Shown here piece after piece: positions 16,723 to 24,543 of a stretch of DNA of 64,000 nt. This stretch comes from PXAP01 sp964421595 (lineage in GTDB: Bacteria > Bacteroidota > Bacteroidia > Bacteroidales > PUMT01): positions 124,001 to 188,000 of the forward strand of contig CAYQXY010000001.1 of the NCBI GenBank assembly GCA_964421595.1, read 5' to 3'. Numbering within the stretch: position 1 is the first letter of the stretch; every line of letters begins with the position of its first letter. Below the pieces are notes generated by a model that was not told the origin of the DNA, searched no databases, and saw nothing but the letters and a program-made list of their open reading frames with translations. A program made the position numbers and the translations under genes.

Positions 16723-17781
16723 ATGAGGCCAGTATTCAGACACCTTGTCTTATTTATTCTTGCAGGTATTTCCTGTTTTTTAACCTCCTCCGGTCATTTA
16801 AATGCCCTGACAGGAGGCAATAATACGTGGGAGTTTCTGAACCTCACCAATTCTGCCAGAGTCGCTTCTTTAGGGGGGAAGAACATTTCACTGCGGGATG
16901 GTGACCTGAACCTTGTATTCCATAATCCGGCACTTCTTGACAGTACAATGAATAATCATTTTGTAATAAACTATGTAAATTATTTTACCGACATAAATAT
17001 CGGGTATGCATCATTTGCTTATCATCATAACCGTCTGGGAAGTTTTGCTGCAGGCATACATTATATTAATTACGGAAATTTTATTGCCGCCGAACCTTCC
17101 GGAATTATTACCGGAGAATTTACAGCGAGTGAGAATTCACTGAATCTCTCATGGTCAATGCCACTTGACAGCCTGTTTAGTATAGGTACAACAGTAAAAG
17201 GAATACATTCTTCATTTGAACAATACAATTCGTCGGGAATTGCAATTGATGCAGGTATAAACTATTATAATCCTGCCCGCATTTTTTCAGCATCGCTTGT
17301 AATGAAAAATCTGGGAACCCAGATAACTACCTGGTACAGGGGTGGACAGCATGAGCCTCTTCCCTTTGAACTTCAACTGGGAGTAACAAAACAACTTTCA
17401 CACGCCCCGTTCCGGTTTTCGGCAATTTATCAGCACCTTCAGGACTTCAGACTTGACACAGATAAAAAATCAGCTGCCGTTAACGATACCGGCTCATTAC
17501 CAGGAAAGTTGGAGGATCTCGGTAATGAGTTAATCAGGCATTTGATAGTAGGTGTTGAATTTATGCCCGTAACCAGCTTTTCTCTGCATATTGGCTACAA
17601 CAATCTGAGAAGGCATGAATTGAAAATAGATGAGAGAGCATCTACGGTGGGATTCTCATGGGGATTCGGACTGAATGTGAACCGGTTTCGAATAGGATTC
17701 GGGCAGGCAAGATATCACCTTGCCGGATCATCCGCCCATTTCTCAGTAGGCACTGATCTTTCTTCATTCTACAGGAAGTGA
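16723..17781 (+). CDS. porQ: Type IX secretion system protein PorQ
   Basis: 352 residues with a signal peptide (about residues 1-28). The mature N-terminus GGNNTWEFLNLTNSARVASLGGKNISL and the DLNLVFHNPALLD segment are typical of PorQ, an outer-membrane beta-barrel of the PorV/PorP-like family. PorQ acts in the attachment complex of the type IX secretion system with PorU, PorV and PorZ. Its presence implies the organism secretes proteins with T9SS C-terminal domains, though none is evident here. It is followed 30 bases on by cmk, an arrangement known from other Bacteroidota. Confidence 0.88.
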   Translation: MRPVFRHLVLFILAGISCFLTSSGHLNALTGGNNTWEFLNLTNSARVASLGGKNISLRDGDLNLVFHNPALLDSTMNNHFVINYVNYFTDINIGYASFAYHHNRLGSFAAGIHYINYGNFIAAEPSGIITGEFTASENSLNLSWSMPLDSLFSIGTTVKGIHSSFEQYNSSGIAIDAGINYYNPARIFSASLVMKNLGTQITTWYRGGQHEPLPFELQLGVTKQLSHAPFRFSAIYQHLQDFRLDTDKKSAAVNDTGSLPGKLEDLGNELIRHLIVGVEFMPVTSFSLHIGYNNLRRHELKIDERASTVGFSWGFGLNVNRFRIGFGQARYHLAGSSAHFSVGTDLSSFYRK

Positions 17782-17811
17782 ACCACCAAATTTCATTACT
17801 TTTGCATCAAA

Positions 17812-18507
17812 ATGGAATCAAAAAATATAATTATCGCCATAGACGGACACTCCTCCTGCGGGAAGAGCACCTTTGCCAGGGCTATCGCTGCCAGGATGAA
17901 CTTTCTCTATATTGACAGCGGAGCAATGTACAGGGCAGTAACACTGGCCTGTATGGAGCGCGGGATGATTAACGGAGATACTATTAATAAGATACAGCTT
18001 CATAATCTGCTTGACGATATCAGGATAAGTTTCCGTAAAAAGGAAGACTCATCTGAATCTGAAACATATCTTAACGGACAAAATGTCGAAAACCGGATAA
18101 GATCGATTGAAGTTGCCTCAAATGTAAGCCTTGTAAGCAGCTCGAGGGAAGTAAGGGAAAAAATGGTCGCTTTGCAGAGGGAAATGGGTAAAAGCAGAAA
18201 TATAGTAATGGACGGCAGAGATATAGGAACGGTGGTATTTCCAGATGCCGAATTAAAAATTTTTATGACAGCCAGGGCTGACATCAGGGCTGAAAGGCGA
18301 TATAAAGAGCTTACTGCGAAAGGAATGAATGTCAATTTTGAAGATATAAAAGAGAATATAATCAATCGGGATAAAACTGATGAGAGCAGAAAGGAAAGCC
18401 CGCTTTTGAAAGCCCGTGATGCAGTGATCATTGATAATTCAGATATGACACCGGAAGATCAGATGATATGGTTTGATGAACTGATAAACAGGATTACAAT
18501 CCTATGA
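17812..18507 (+). CDS. cmk: Cytidylate kinase
   Basis: 231 residues; phosphorylates CMP and dCMP with ATP. P-loop IAIDGHSSCGKSTFA lies near residues 8-22, DSGAMYRAVTLA near 36-47 (NMP-binding), and GRDIGTVVFPDAELKIFMTARADIRAERRYKEL near 139-170 contains the arginines of the LID region. It lies after porQ and before ispH with short gaps. A perfect -7 element TACTTTTG (17797-17804) sits just upstream of the ATG, so a separate, nearly leaderless transcript is possible. Confidence 0.95.
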   Translation: MESKNIIIAIDGHSSCGKSTFARAIAARMNFLYIDSGAMYRAVTLACMERGMINGDTINKIQLHNLLDDIRISFRKKEDSSESETYLNGQNVENRIRSIEVASNVSLVSSSREVREKMVALQREMGKSRNIVMDGRDIGTVVFPDAELKIFMTARADIRAERRYKELTAKGMNVNFEDIKENIINRDKTDESRKESPLLKARDAVIIDNSDMTPEDQMIWFDELINRITIL

Positions 18508-18517
18508 CCAGGCTGCC

Positions 18518-19393
18518 ATGAATATAACTATTGACCATGATTCAGGTTTTTGTTTTGGCGTTGAACGTGCAATCGAGCTGGCAGAAGCAAGACTGCAGGA
18601 GACCGGGAGACTTCATTGCCTGGGCGATATAGTTCATAATATTGCCGAAATGGAGCGTCTTAAAAAAAAAGGACTTATAAGTGTTGACCATAGCAGGTTG
18701 TCTGAGCTATCCGGTGAACCCGTTTTATTCAGGGCGCATGGTGAGCCCCCCTCCAGCTATGAAATAACCGCCGATAATAACAATGAACTTACTGATGCAA
18801 CATGCCCTATAGTAAAAAAGCTTCAGGAGAGGATAAAAAAAGCATGGGAGGTGTTAAGTGAAACCGGTGGGCAGCTGGTGATATTCGGCGATCCTGATCA
18901 CCCTGAGACAATCGGACTACAGGGCCAGACCGGTGGGAAGGCAATTATTATAAGCGATCCGGATGACCTCAAAAATATCGATCCGCAAAAGCCGGTTGAA
19001 ATATTTTCACAGACAACAAAAAGCACAGAAGGTTTCCTTCAACTTGAGAAAAATATAAGTAATCTCATGAAACCGCTTTTCAATGACAAAATTCCCTTAA
19101 AAGTTCATAATACCATTTGCGGACAAATTTCAAAACGTATGCCCCGTATACGGGAGTTTGCAGCCAGGCATGATGTAATAATCTTTGTCAGCGGCAAGCA
19201 GAGTTCAAACGGTAAGGTTCTTTTCAGTCATTGTAAAGAAATCAACCAGTCCAGCTGGTTTGTATCCCTCCCGGAGGAGATACAGGGCAAATGGTTCACA
19301 GGTGCTACATCAGCAGGTATTTGCGGTGGAACTTCTACACCCAGATGGCTTATGGAGGAGGTGGCCAATAAAATCAAAGAACTTGTAAGTTAA
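18518..19393 (+). CDS. ispH: 4-hydroxy-3-methylbut-2-enyl diphosphate reductase
   Basis: 291 residues; the last enzyme of the MEP isoprenoid pathway, reducing HMBPP to IPP and DMAPP with a 4Fe-4S cluster. The three cluster cysteines are in DSGFCFGVERA (about residue 12), DATCPIVKKL (about 95) and NTICGQISKRM (about 205); the substrate-binding RAHGEPP and SGKQSSNG and GATSAGICGGTSTP stretches are also present. It starts 10 bases after cmk and is followed by priA after 14 bases, so porQ-cmk-ispH-priA may form one transcription unit. Confidence 0.96.
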   Translation: MNITIDHDSGFCFGVERAIELAEARLQETGRLHCLGDIVHNIAEMERLKKKGLISVDHSRLSELSGEPVLFRAHGEPPSSYEITADNNNELTDATCPIVKKLQERIKKAWEVLSETGGQLVIFGDPDHPETIGLQGQTGGKAIIISDPDDLKNIDPQKPVEIFSQTTKSTEGFLQLEKNISNLMKPLFNDKIPLKVHNTICGQISKRMPRIREFAARHDVIIFVSGKQSSNGKVLFSHCKEINQSSWFVSLPEEIQGKWFTGATSAGICGGTSTPRWLMEEVANKIKELVS

Positions 19394-19407
19394 AATATGC
19401 TTCCCGG

Positions 19408-21873
19408 ATGGCTTATGCTGATCTTATACTTCCACTTCCCCTTAACAAAGTATTCACTTACCTGATACCAGGCTCACTTGAGCATGATGTAATGCCCGGC
19501 AAGAGAGTGCTGGTCCCGTTCGGAAGCAAGAAGATCTATACGGCAATAGTAAAAAGCATACATAATTCAGAACCTGTTGAATTCAAAGTAAAGGAGATAC
19601 TATCGGTACTGGACCAGGAACCTGTGATCGCAGAGATACAGATAAAATTCTGGGAATGGATCTCTTCATATTACATGTGTTCTGAAGGGGAAGTTTTAAA
19701 AGCTGCTATGCCTTCGGGACTGAGGCTTGAGAGTGAAACAAGGCTTCTTCCTTCAACTCCGGGACAACATAAACATCAGATTAATGAAAAAGAGGCCCTG
19801 ATCCTAAAACTGATAGAGAACAAACCCCTTACAACCATCAGGGAACTCACCGTCGCCTCAGGAGGCATGCCTGTATACGGAACAGTAAAAAGCCTGATAG
19901 ACAAGAATATCATTATGGCCCGCGAATCTCTTAAAGAGGGAACAAAACCAAAAACAGAGACCTTTGTCAGTCTCCATCCCTCCATTAATACGGAAGCCCG
20001 GCTGCATGAGATCGCAGAACTACTCGAAAAAGCACCCAGGCAACTTGATTTATTTTTGGCATACCTGCAAATTAGCCGATTTACCGGCAAGAATCTTCCT
20101 GCACCCGAAATTCCAAAAAAGAGACTACTTAAAAACAGAGCCGGTAACGGACCTGTTAAAGCTCTTATAGATAAAAATATTCTTAAGGAAAGCATCTATG
20201 ACGTTTCCCGTTTGCTCCCAACCGGGGAAGAACAAAAAGAGGTAAGTAATCTTAATGTCTTTCAGGCTGAAGCCCTTAAAAACATTACAGATCTTTTCAA
20301 AACAAAAGAGGTTGTATTGCTTAACGGAATTACATCGGCTGGTAAAACCGAGATTTATATTCATCTAATTCAGCAGGAGCTGGCTAAAGGGCGACAGGTG
20401 CTGTATCTTCTTCCTGAAATAGCACTTACGGCGCAGATTATCGTCAGACTAAAACATATTTTCGGTGAAAAAGCCGGGGTTTACCATTCAAAATTTTCTG
20501 ATTCAGAGAGAGTCGAAATATGGAACAGGGTATTAAAGAGGGGTAATAATGAGAGTTACAGCCTGATACTTGGGGTCAGGTCGTCGTTGTTCCTGCCTTT
20601 TTCTGATATCGGACTGGTTATTGTTGATGAGGAGCATGAGAACACCTTCAAACAGTTTGATCCTGCTCCGCGCTACCACGCAAGGGATGCAGCCATAATG
20701 CTGGCCTCAATGCACAATGCAAAAACATTGCTTGGCACGGCAACACCTTCGGTGGAATCATATTATAATGCACAGTCGGGAAAATACGGACTTGTAAACC
20801 TGACCAGGCGGTATATGGAAATTGCTTTGCCGGAAATTGTTATCGCCGACACACGGGAAGCGAGGAAACGAAAAAAAATGAAGTCGTTGTTCACACCTCA
20901 GCTTCTGGATGGAATTGAAAGTGCATTATCCAAAAAGGAACAGATTATCCTGTTTCAGAACAGAAGAGGCTATGCACTATTTATTGAGTGTTCTGATTGT
21001 GGCTGGATCCCGGCTTGCAAACATTGTGATGTAAGCATGACATATCATAAGAATATTAACCAGCTGGTTTGTCATTATTGCGGATTCTCTTCAAGACCCG
21101 GATCGGCTTGCCCTGATTGTGGAAGCAGTGATGTAAAAACCAGGGGATTTGGCACTGAAAAGATTGAGGATGAGATATCAATCTTTTTCCCCGGTGTAAG
21201 AACGGGGCGGCTCGATCTTGATTCGGTAAGAAGGAAAAGGGCTCATGAAAAGATAATCGGCGAATTTGAAGCAGGGAATCTTGACATCCTTGTCGGAACA
21301 CAAATGATAGCCAAGGGACTTGATTTTTCTGGCGTTTCACTTGTTGGCATCATCAATGCTGACAACCTGCTTTTCTTCCCCGACTTCAGGGCTCATGAAA
21401 GAAGCTTTCAGCTTATTTCGCAAGTCAGCGGCAGGGCGGGGAGAAAAACGAAGCAGGGCACTGTGATAATTCAGACCGGGTTTCCTGATCACCCTGTAAT
21501 TAAGAATATATTGGCCAATGATTTCAGGAAAAACTACCTTGAACAGATCCTTGAGCGAAAGCAATTTTCCTATCCTCCGTTTGTAAGGCTGTTTCGTATT
21601 GTTTTAAAGGACCCGCGTAAGGAAATTGTTGAAAAAGCTGCGGCACAACTGGCAGAAAATCTGCGAAAAAGATTCGGGGGCCGGGTACTTGGCCCTGAGT
21701 ATCCCCTTATCGGTCGGATCCAGAATCGTTATATTATGAATATACTGCTAAAAATCGAAAAGGGTGTTTCACTTCCAAAAGTAAGAAATGTGCTTAGCAA
21801 AGAGATCTTACACCTGCAGTCACAACCCGGATTCAAATCATGTATTATTATACCTGATGTTGACCCCGTATAA
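19408..21873 (+). CDS. priA: Primosomal replication protein N' (PriA helicase)
   Basis: 821 residues, complete. PriA is a 3'-5' DNA helicase that reloads the replisome at stalled forks. The N-terminal 3'BD domain begins ADLILPLPLNKVFTYLIP; Walker A is NGITSAGKTEIY (a slight variant of GVTGSGKTEVY), and the DEAD-like box is VDEEHENTFKQ. A zinc-binding insertion has cysteine pairs CSDCGW, CKHCD, CHYCG and CPDCG between about residues 530 and 575. The helicase C-terminal motifs TQMIAKGLDF and SQVSGRAGR follow. Confidence 0.96.
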   Translation: MAYADLILPLPLNKVFTYLIPGSLEHDVMPGKRVLVPFGSKKIYTAIVKSIHNSEPVEFKVKEILSVLDQEPVIAEIQIKFWEWISSYYMCSEGEVLKAAMPSGLRLESETRLLPSTPGQHKHQINEKEALILKLIENKPLTTIRELTVASGGMPVYGTVKSLIDKNIIMARESLKEGTKPKTETFVSLHPSINTEARLHEIAELLEKAPRQLDLFLAYLQISRFTGKNLPAPEIPKKRLLKNRAGNGPVKALIDKNILKESIYDVSRLLPTGEEQKEVSNLNVFQAEALKNITDLFKTKEVVLLNGITSAGKTEIYIHLIQQELAKGRQVLYLLPEIALTAQIIVRLKHIFGEKAGVYHSKFSDSERVEIWNRVLKRGNNESYSLILGVRSSLFLPFSDIGLVIVDEEHENTFKQFDPAPRYHARDAAIMLASMHNAKTLLGTATPSVESYYNAQSGKYGLVNLTRRYMEIALPEIVIADTREARKRKKMKSLFTPQLLDGIESALSKKEQIILFQNRRGYALFIECSDCGWIPACKHCDVSMTYHKNINQLVCHYCGFSSRPGSACPDCGSSDVKTRGFGTEKIEDEISIFFPGVRTGRLDLDSVRRKRAHEKIIGEFEAGNLDILVGTQMIAKGLDFSGVSLVGIINADNLLFFPDFRAHERSFQLISQVSGRAGRKTKQGTVIIQTGFPDHPVIKNILANDFRKNYLEQILERKQFSYPPFVRLFRIVLKDPRKEIVEKAAAQLAENLRKRFGGRVLGPEYPLIGRIQNRYIMNILLKIEKGVSLPKVRNVLSKEILHLQSQPGFKSCIIIPDVDPV

Positions 21874-22011
21874 CTGTCAACTCTGCTTTTATACTCCTGT
21901 GAGACCTGTCAGAAATGTTTTCCAAAGGCATGTCGGGTATAATTGGCCGGAAAGCATTTATTTCTCGGGGGTAATTAACAAAAACCCATAGGTAATGTTT
22001 TATAATTATAT

Positions 22012-22019
22012 TATTTTTG
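22012..22019 (+). promoter_or_regulatory. -7 element of rfaE1 promoter
   Basis: TATTTTTG matches TAnnTTTG. No good TTG is seen at the expected -33 position. A start near 22026 would leave a leader of about 45 bases before the GTG at 22071. Confidence 0.4.
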
Positions 22020-22070
22020 GTCGCCCCGGATCATACAATAAAGTTAATAGCCGGGAATAAAAAAATTAAA

Positions 22071-23111
22071 GTGACAAGTGAAGAGATAAAGGAAATGTTC
22101 AGCCGCTTCAGCGAAATGAACATTATGATTATAGGTGATGTAATGATTGACTCATATATGTGGGGCAGAGTGGAAAGGATTTCTCCCGAAGCTCCCATAC
22201 CGATTGTTACAATCTCTAAAAGAGAAAACCGCCTTGGAGGAGCGGCAAACGTAGCACTGAATATTCAATCGCTGGGAGCCAGGCCACTGTTGTGTTCAAT
22301 TATTGGAAATGACGAAAGGAAAGACCTGTTTATGGATCTGCTCAGGGACAGGAACATGGATACATCAGGAATTATGCTCAGTGATGACAGGGTGACCACT
22401 GTGAAGACCAGGATAATAGGAAGTAATCAGCAGTTACTGAGGGTGGATGAAGAGAATGGCGATTCAGTTACCGAGGAAACGGCACAGGAATTTATAGCGA
22501 TGGTTGACTCATTGATGTCAAAATTCAAAATTGATGCTGTAATTTTTGAAGATTATGATAAAGGAGTAATTACACCTTCAATTATTAAGAAGACGATTGC
22601 CCTGGCAAAAGAGAAAGGAATCATTGTAACTGCCGACCCCAAGAAAAGGAATTTTTGCAGTTACAACGGGATAGACCTTTTCACTCCTAACCTGAAAGAG
22701 GTGGCAGACGGCCTGAGAATTGACAACCCAAGAGGGAACATTACAGCCATTGAAAAGGCTGCGATAGAACTGCAGGAGTTGCAAAACATCAGTTGCCTCC
22801 TTGTAACACTGGCAGAAATGGGTATATATCTCCGTTACGAAAACAAGGGGAGCCATATACCGGCTGAGATTCGCGATATAGCCGATGTCTCCGGGGCCGG
22901 CGATACAGTGATAAGCGTTGCAACTACATGCCTGGTAGCCGGAGCAGGACCTGAAAACACAACAATAGTGGCTAATCTTGCGGGTGGACTGGTTTGTGAG
23001 AAGGTGGGCGTGGTACCAATAAATAAAAAATTGTTACTTCACGAGACCCTTGAACTATTCAACAGGAAGCAACCATCTCAGGGACCGGTCTCTTCAAATA
23101 GTCTTCCATGA
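22071..23111 (+). CDS. rfaE1: D-glycero-beta-D-manno-heptose-7-phosphate kinase
   Basis: 346 residues from a GTG at 22071; the ribokinase/PfkB-type kinase domain of HldE, making heptose 1,7-bisphosphate for lipopolysaccharide heptose. Features: IIGDVMIDSYMWGRVERISPEAPIPIV at the start, GGAANVALN near 64, and the C-terminal catalytic DVSGAGDTVISV (Asp base) near 279. A TTG further up at 22017 would extend the frame but lies inside a perfect -7 element TATTTTTG (22012-22019), so it would be upstream of the transcript start. The partner adenylyltransferase rfaE2 is separate, at 61714. Confidence 0.93.
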   Translation: MTSEEIKEMFSRFSEMNIMIIGDVMIDSYMWGRVERISPEAPIPIVTISKRENRLGGAANVALNIQSLGARPLLCSIIGNDERKDLFMDLLRDRNMDTSGIMLSDDRVTTVKTRIIGSNQQLLRVDEENGDSVTEETAQEFIAMVDSLMSKFKIDAVIFEDYDKGVITPSIIKKTIALAKEKGIIVTADPKKRNFCSYNGIDLFTPNLKEVADGLRIDNPRGNITAIEKAAIELQELQNISCLLVTLAEMGIYLRYENKGSHIPAEIRDIADVSGAGDTVISVATTCLVAGAGPENTTIVANLAGGLVCEKVGVVPINKKLLLHETLELFNRKQPSQGPVSSNSLP

Positions 23112-23250
23112 TTTAAATCTCCTCTTTCTGTTGCTTTTTGCAGGAAATAAAATCCGGCATTTCCACCCCATAGATCCTGCAATCATCCAAACCAGCGACA
23201 ACAGGAACAGATCACTAATGTACCTTATAGGTTAGCACTCACTTCCACCT

Positions 23251-23285
23251 AAAAAAGATCCGGACACCCTGAAAGCATCCGGATC
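23251..23285 (-). terminator. Rho-independent terminator of hsp20
   Basis: The 8-bp perfect stem gatccgga/tccggatc (23257-23264 with 23278-23285) is followed, on the minus strand, by six T (23251-23256). It lies 44 bases after the Hsp20 stop codon. Confidence 0.85.
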
Positions 23286-23329
23286 ATGAATTTTATCCTT
23301 AAAACCTTTTCCTGAAAAACTGATCAAAA

Positions 23330-23764
23330 TTAATTGATCTGGATCTGTTTTGGTGGTTTTTCCTTAGCTTCTTCCTTTTTGGGAATCTGGATGCTAAGAA
23401 CCCCATCTTTATGAGTAGCCTTTATCTTGTCTGAATCGACTGAATTAGGCAGGGAGAATGACCTTTTGAAAGAACTGTAGGAAAATTCCCTTCTCATATA
23501 CTTCTCTCCGTTTTGTTCATCTTCATTGCGTTTCTCAGATGTAATAAACAATACATTGTTCTTAACATCTATGGTAAAATCTTTTTTGTCGAGTCCGGGA
23601 GCTGCAACTTCAATCCTGAAATCATCCTTACCTTCAATAATGTTTACTGCAGGTACTGAAATCCCGGTCTGAAAATCGTCAAAAAAATTTGACAACATAT
23701 CTCTGCCAAAAAAGTCATCAACTATAGCTGGCATTGAACTTCTTCTGTTGAATACTGGTAACAT
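23330..23764 (-). CDS. Hsp20/alpha-crystallin small heat shock protein
   Basis: 144 residues. An ATP-independent chaperone that holds unfolded proteins. The alpha-crystallin domain runs from about VPAVNIIEGKDDFRIEVAAPGLDKKDF to KATHKDGVLSIQIPK, with the GVLSI hallmark, and the tail ends IQIN with an I-x-I motif used in oligomerisation. The start at 23764 is chosen over 23797 because AGGAGG (complement at 23773-23778) lies eight bases upstream, an unusually strong ribosome-binding site for this genome. Monocistronic, with its own terminator. Confidence 0.93.
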   Translation of the reverse strand: MLPVFNRRSSMPAIVDDFFGRDMLSNFFDDFQTGISVPAVNIIEGKDDFRIEVAAPGLDKKDFTIDVKNNVLFITSEKRNEDEQNGEKYMRREFSYSSFKRSFSLPNSVDSDKIKATHKDGVLSIQIPKKEEAKEKPPKQIQIN

Positions 23765-23965
23765 GGCTAAGTCCTCCTTTATTTTAAAATTTAACATCGG
23801 TTAATTTATTTAAGTTTTAATTACTACTTTGATATTTTCATCCACATAAAATCAACTTATGTGCCAAATGAAAATACAATACAACTCATGCCATATTGAC
23901 CGATAGAGCCAAATATCGCATGACATATGTGCATTAAAATAATATAAAAAGGAGCTATAAGACTG

Positions 23966-24484
23966 TCAGTCTGGCTGTTCGAGATATGGTGCTATCTGGT
24001 CCTTAAGTTTCGCAAGACTAAAATTATCGGCATTATATATTACGTCAGCCTGGCGGTACCATCCTTCCCTTCCTGCCAGAAGCTTTCTTATGTGAGTTAT
24101 AAGTTCTTCACCCTGTTTCCCCGCAACCAGAGGGCGGGATTCGTGACCGCGGGACAGGCGGAGTGCCAGTTTTTCGGGGGATAATTTAAGGTAAACAGTT
24201 ATGCCTGCCGATTTCATCTTTTTCATGTTATCATGAAAACATGCTGTGCCTCCACCGAGTGCCACGACGAGCCTTTTCCTTTCCAGCAGGCTGTCGAGTA
24301 CTGCCGACTCAGCCTGTCTGAAGTATTCTTCACCTTTGTGAGCAAATATCTCAGTAATTGCTACCCCTTCAGAGTTCTCAATCAACACGTCCAGATCGGC
24401 AAAATCATAGTGCAGCTTCTCAGCCAGCATACGGCCGGTGGTTGTTTTTCCGCTACCCATAAATCCGGTCAGAAAAATAAGCAC
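23966..24484 (-). CDS. aroK: Shikimate kinase
   Basis: 172 residues; phosphorylates shikimate in aromatic amino-acid synthesis. Walker A GFMGSGKTTTG lies at about residues 7-17, the shikimate-binding DLDVLIE at about 32-38, and LGGGTACFHDN near 77-87; the LID arginine is in SRGHESRPLV. The start is a GTG at 24482-24484. It lies about 60 bases downstream of parC on the same strand. Confidence 0.94.
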   Translation of the reverse strand: MLIFLTGFMGSGKTTTGRMLAEKLHYDFADLDVLIENSEGVAITEIFAHKGEEYFRQAESAVLDSLLERKRLVVALGGGTACFHDNMKKMKSAGITVYLKLSPEKLALRLSRGHESRPLVAGKQGEELITHIRKLLAGREGWYRQADVIYNADNFSLAKLKDQIAPYLEQPD

Positions 24485-24543
24485 AGATATCAGTTTTAGT
24501 TGCCCGGTTAACAGTAAGGAACCGGTGCAGTATTCAGGAACTT

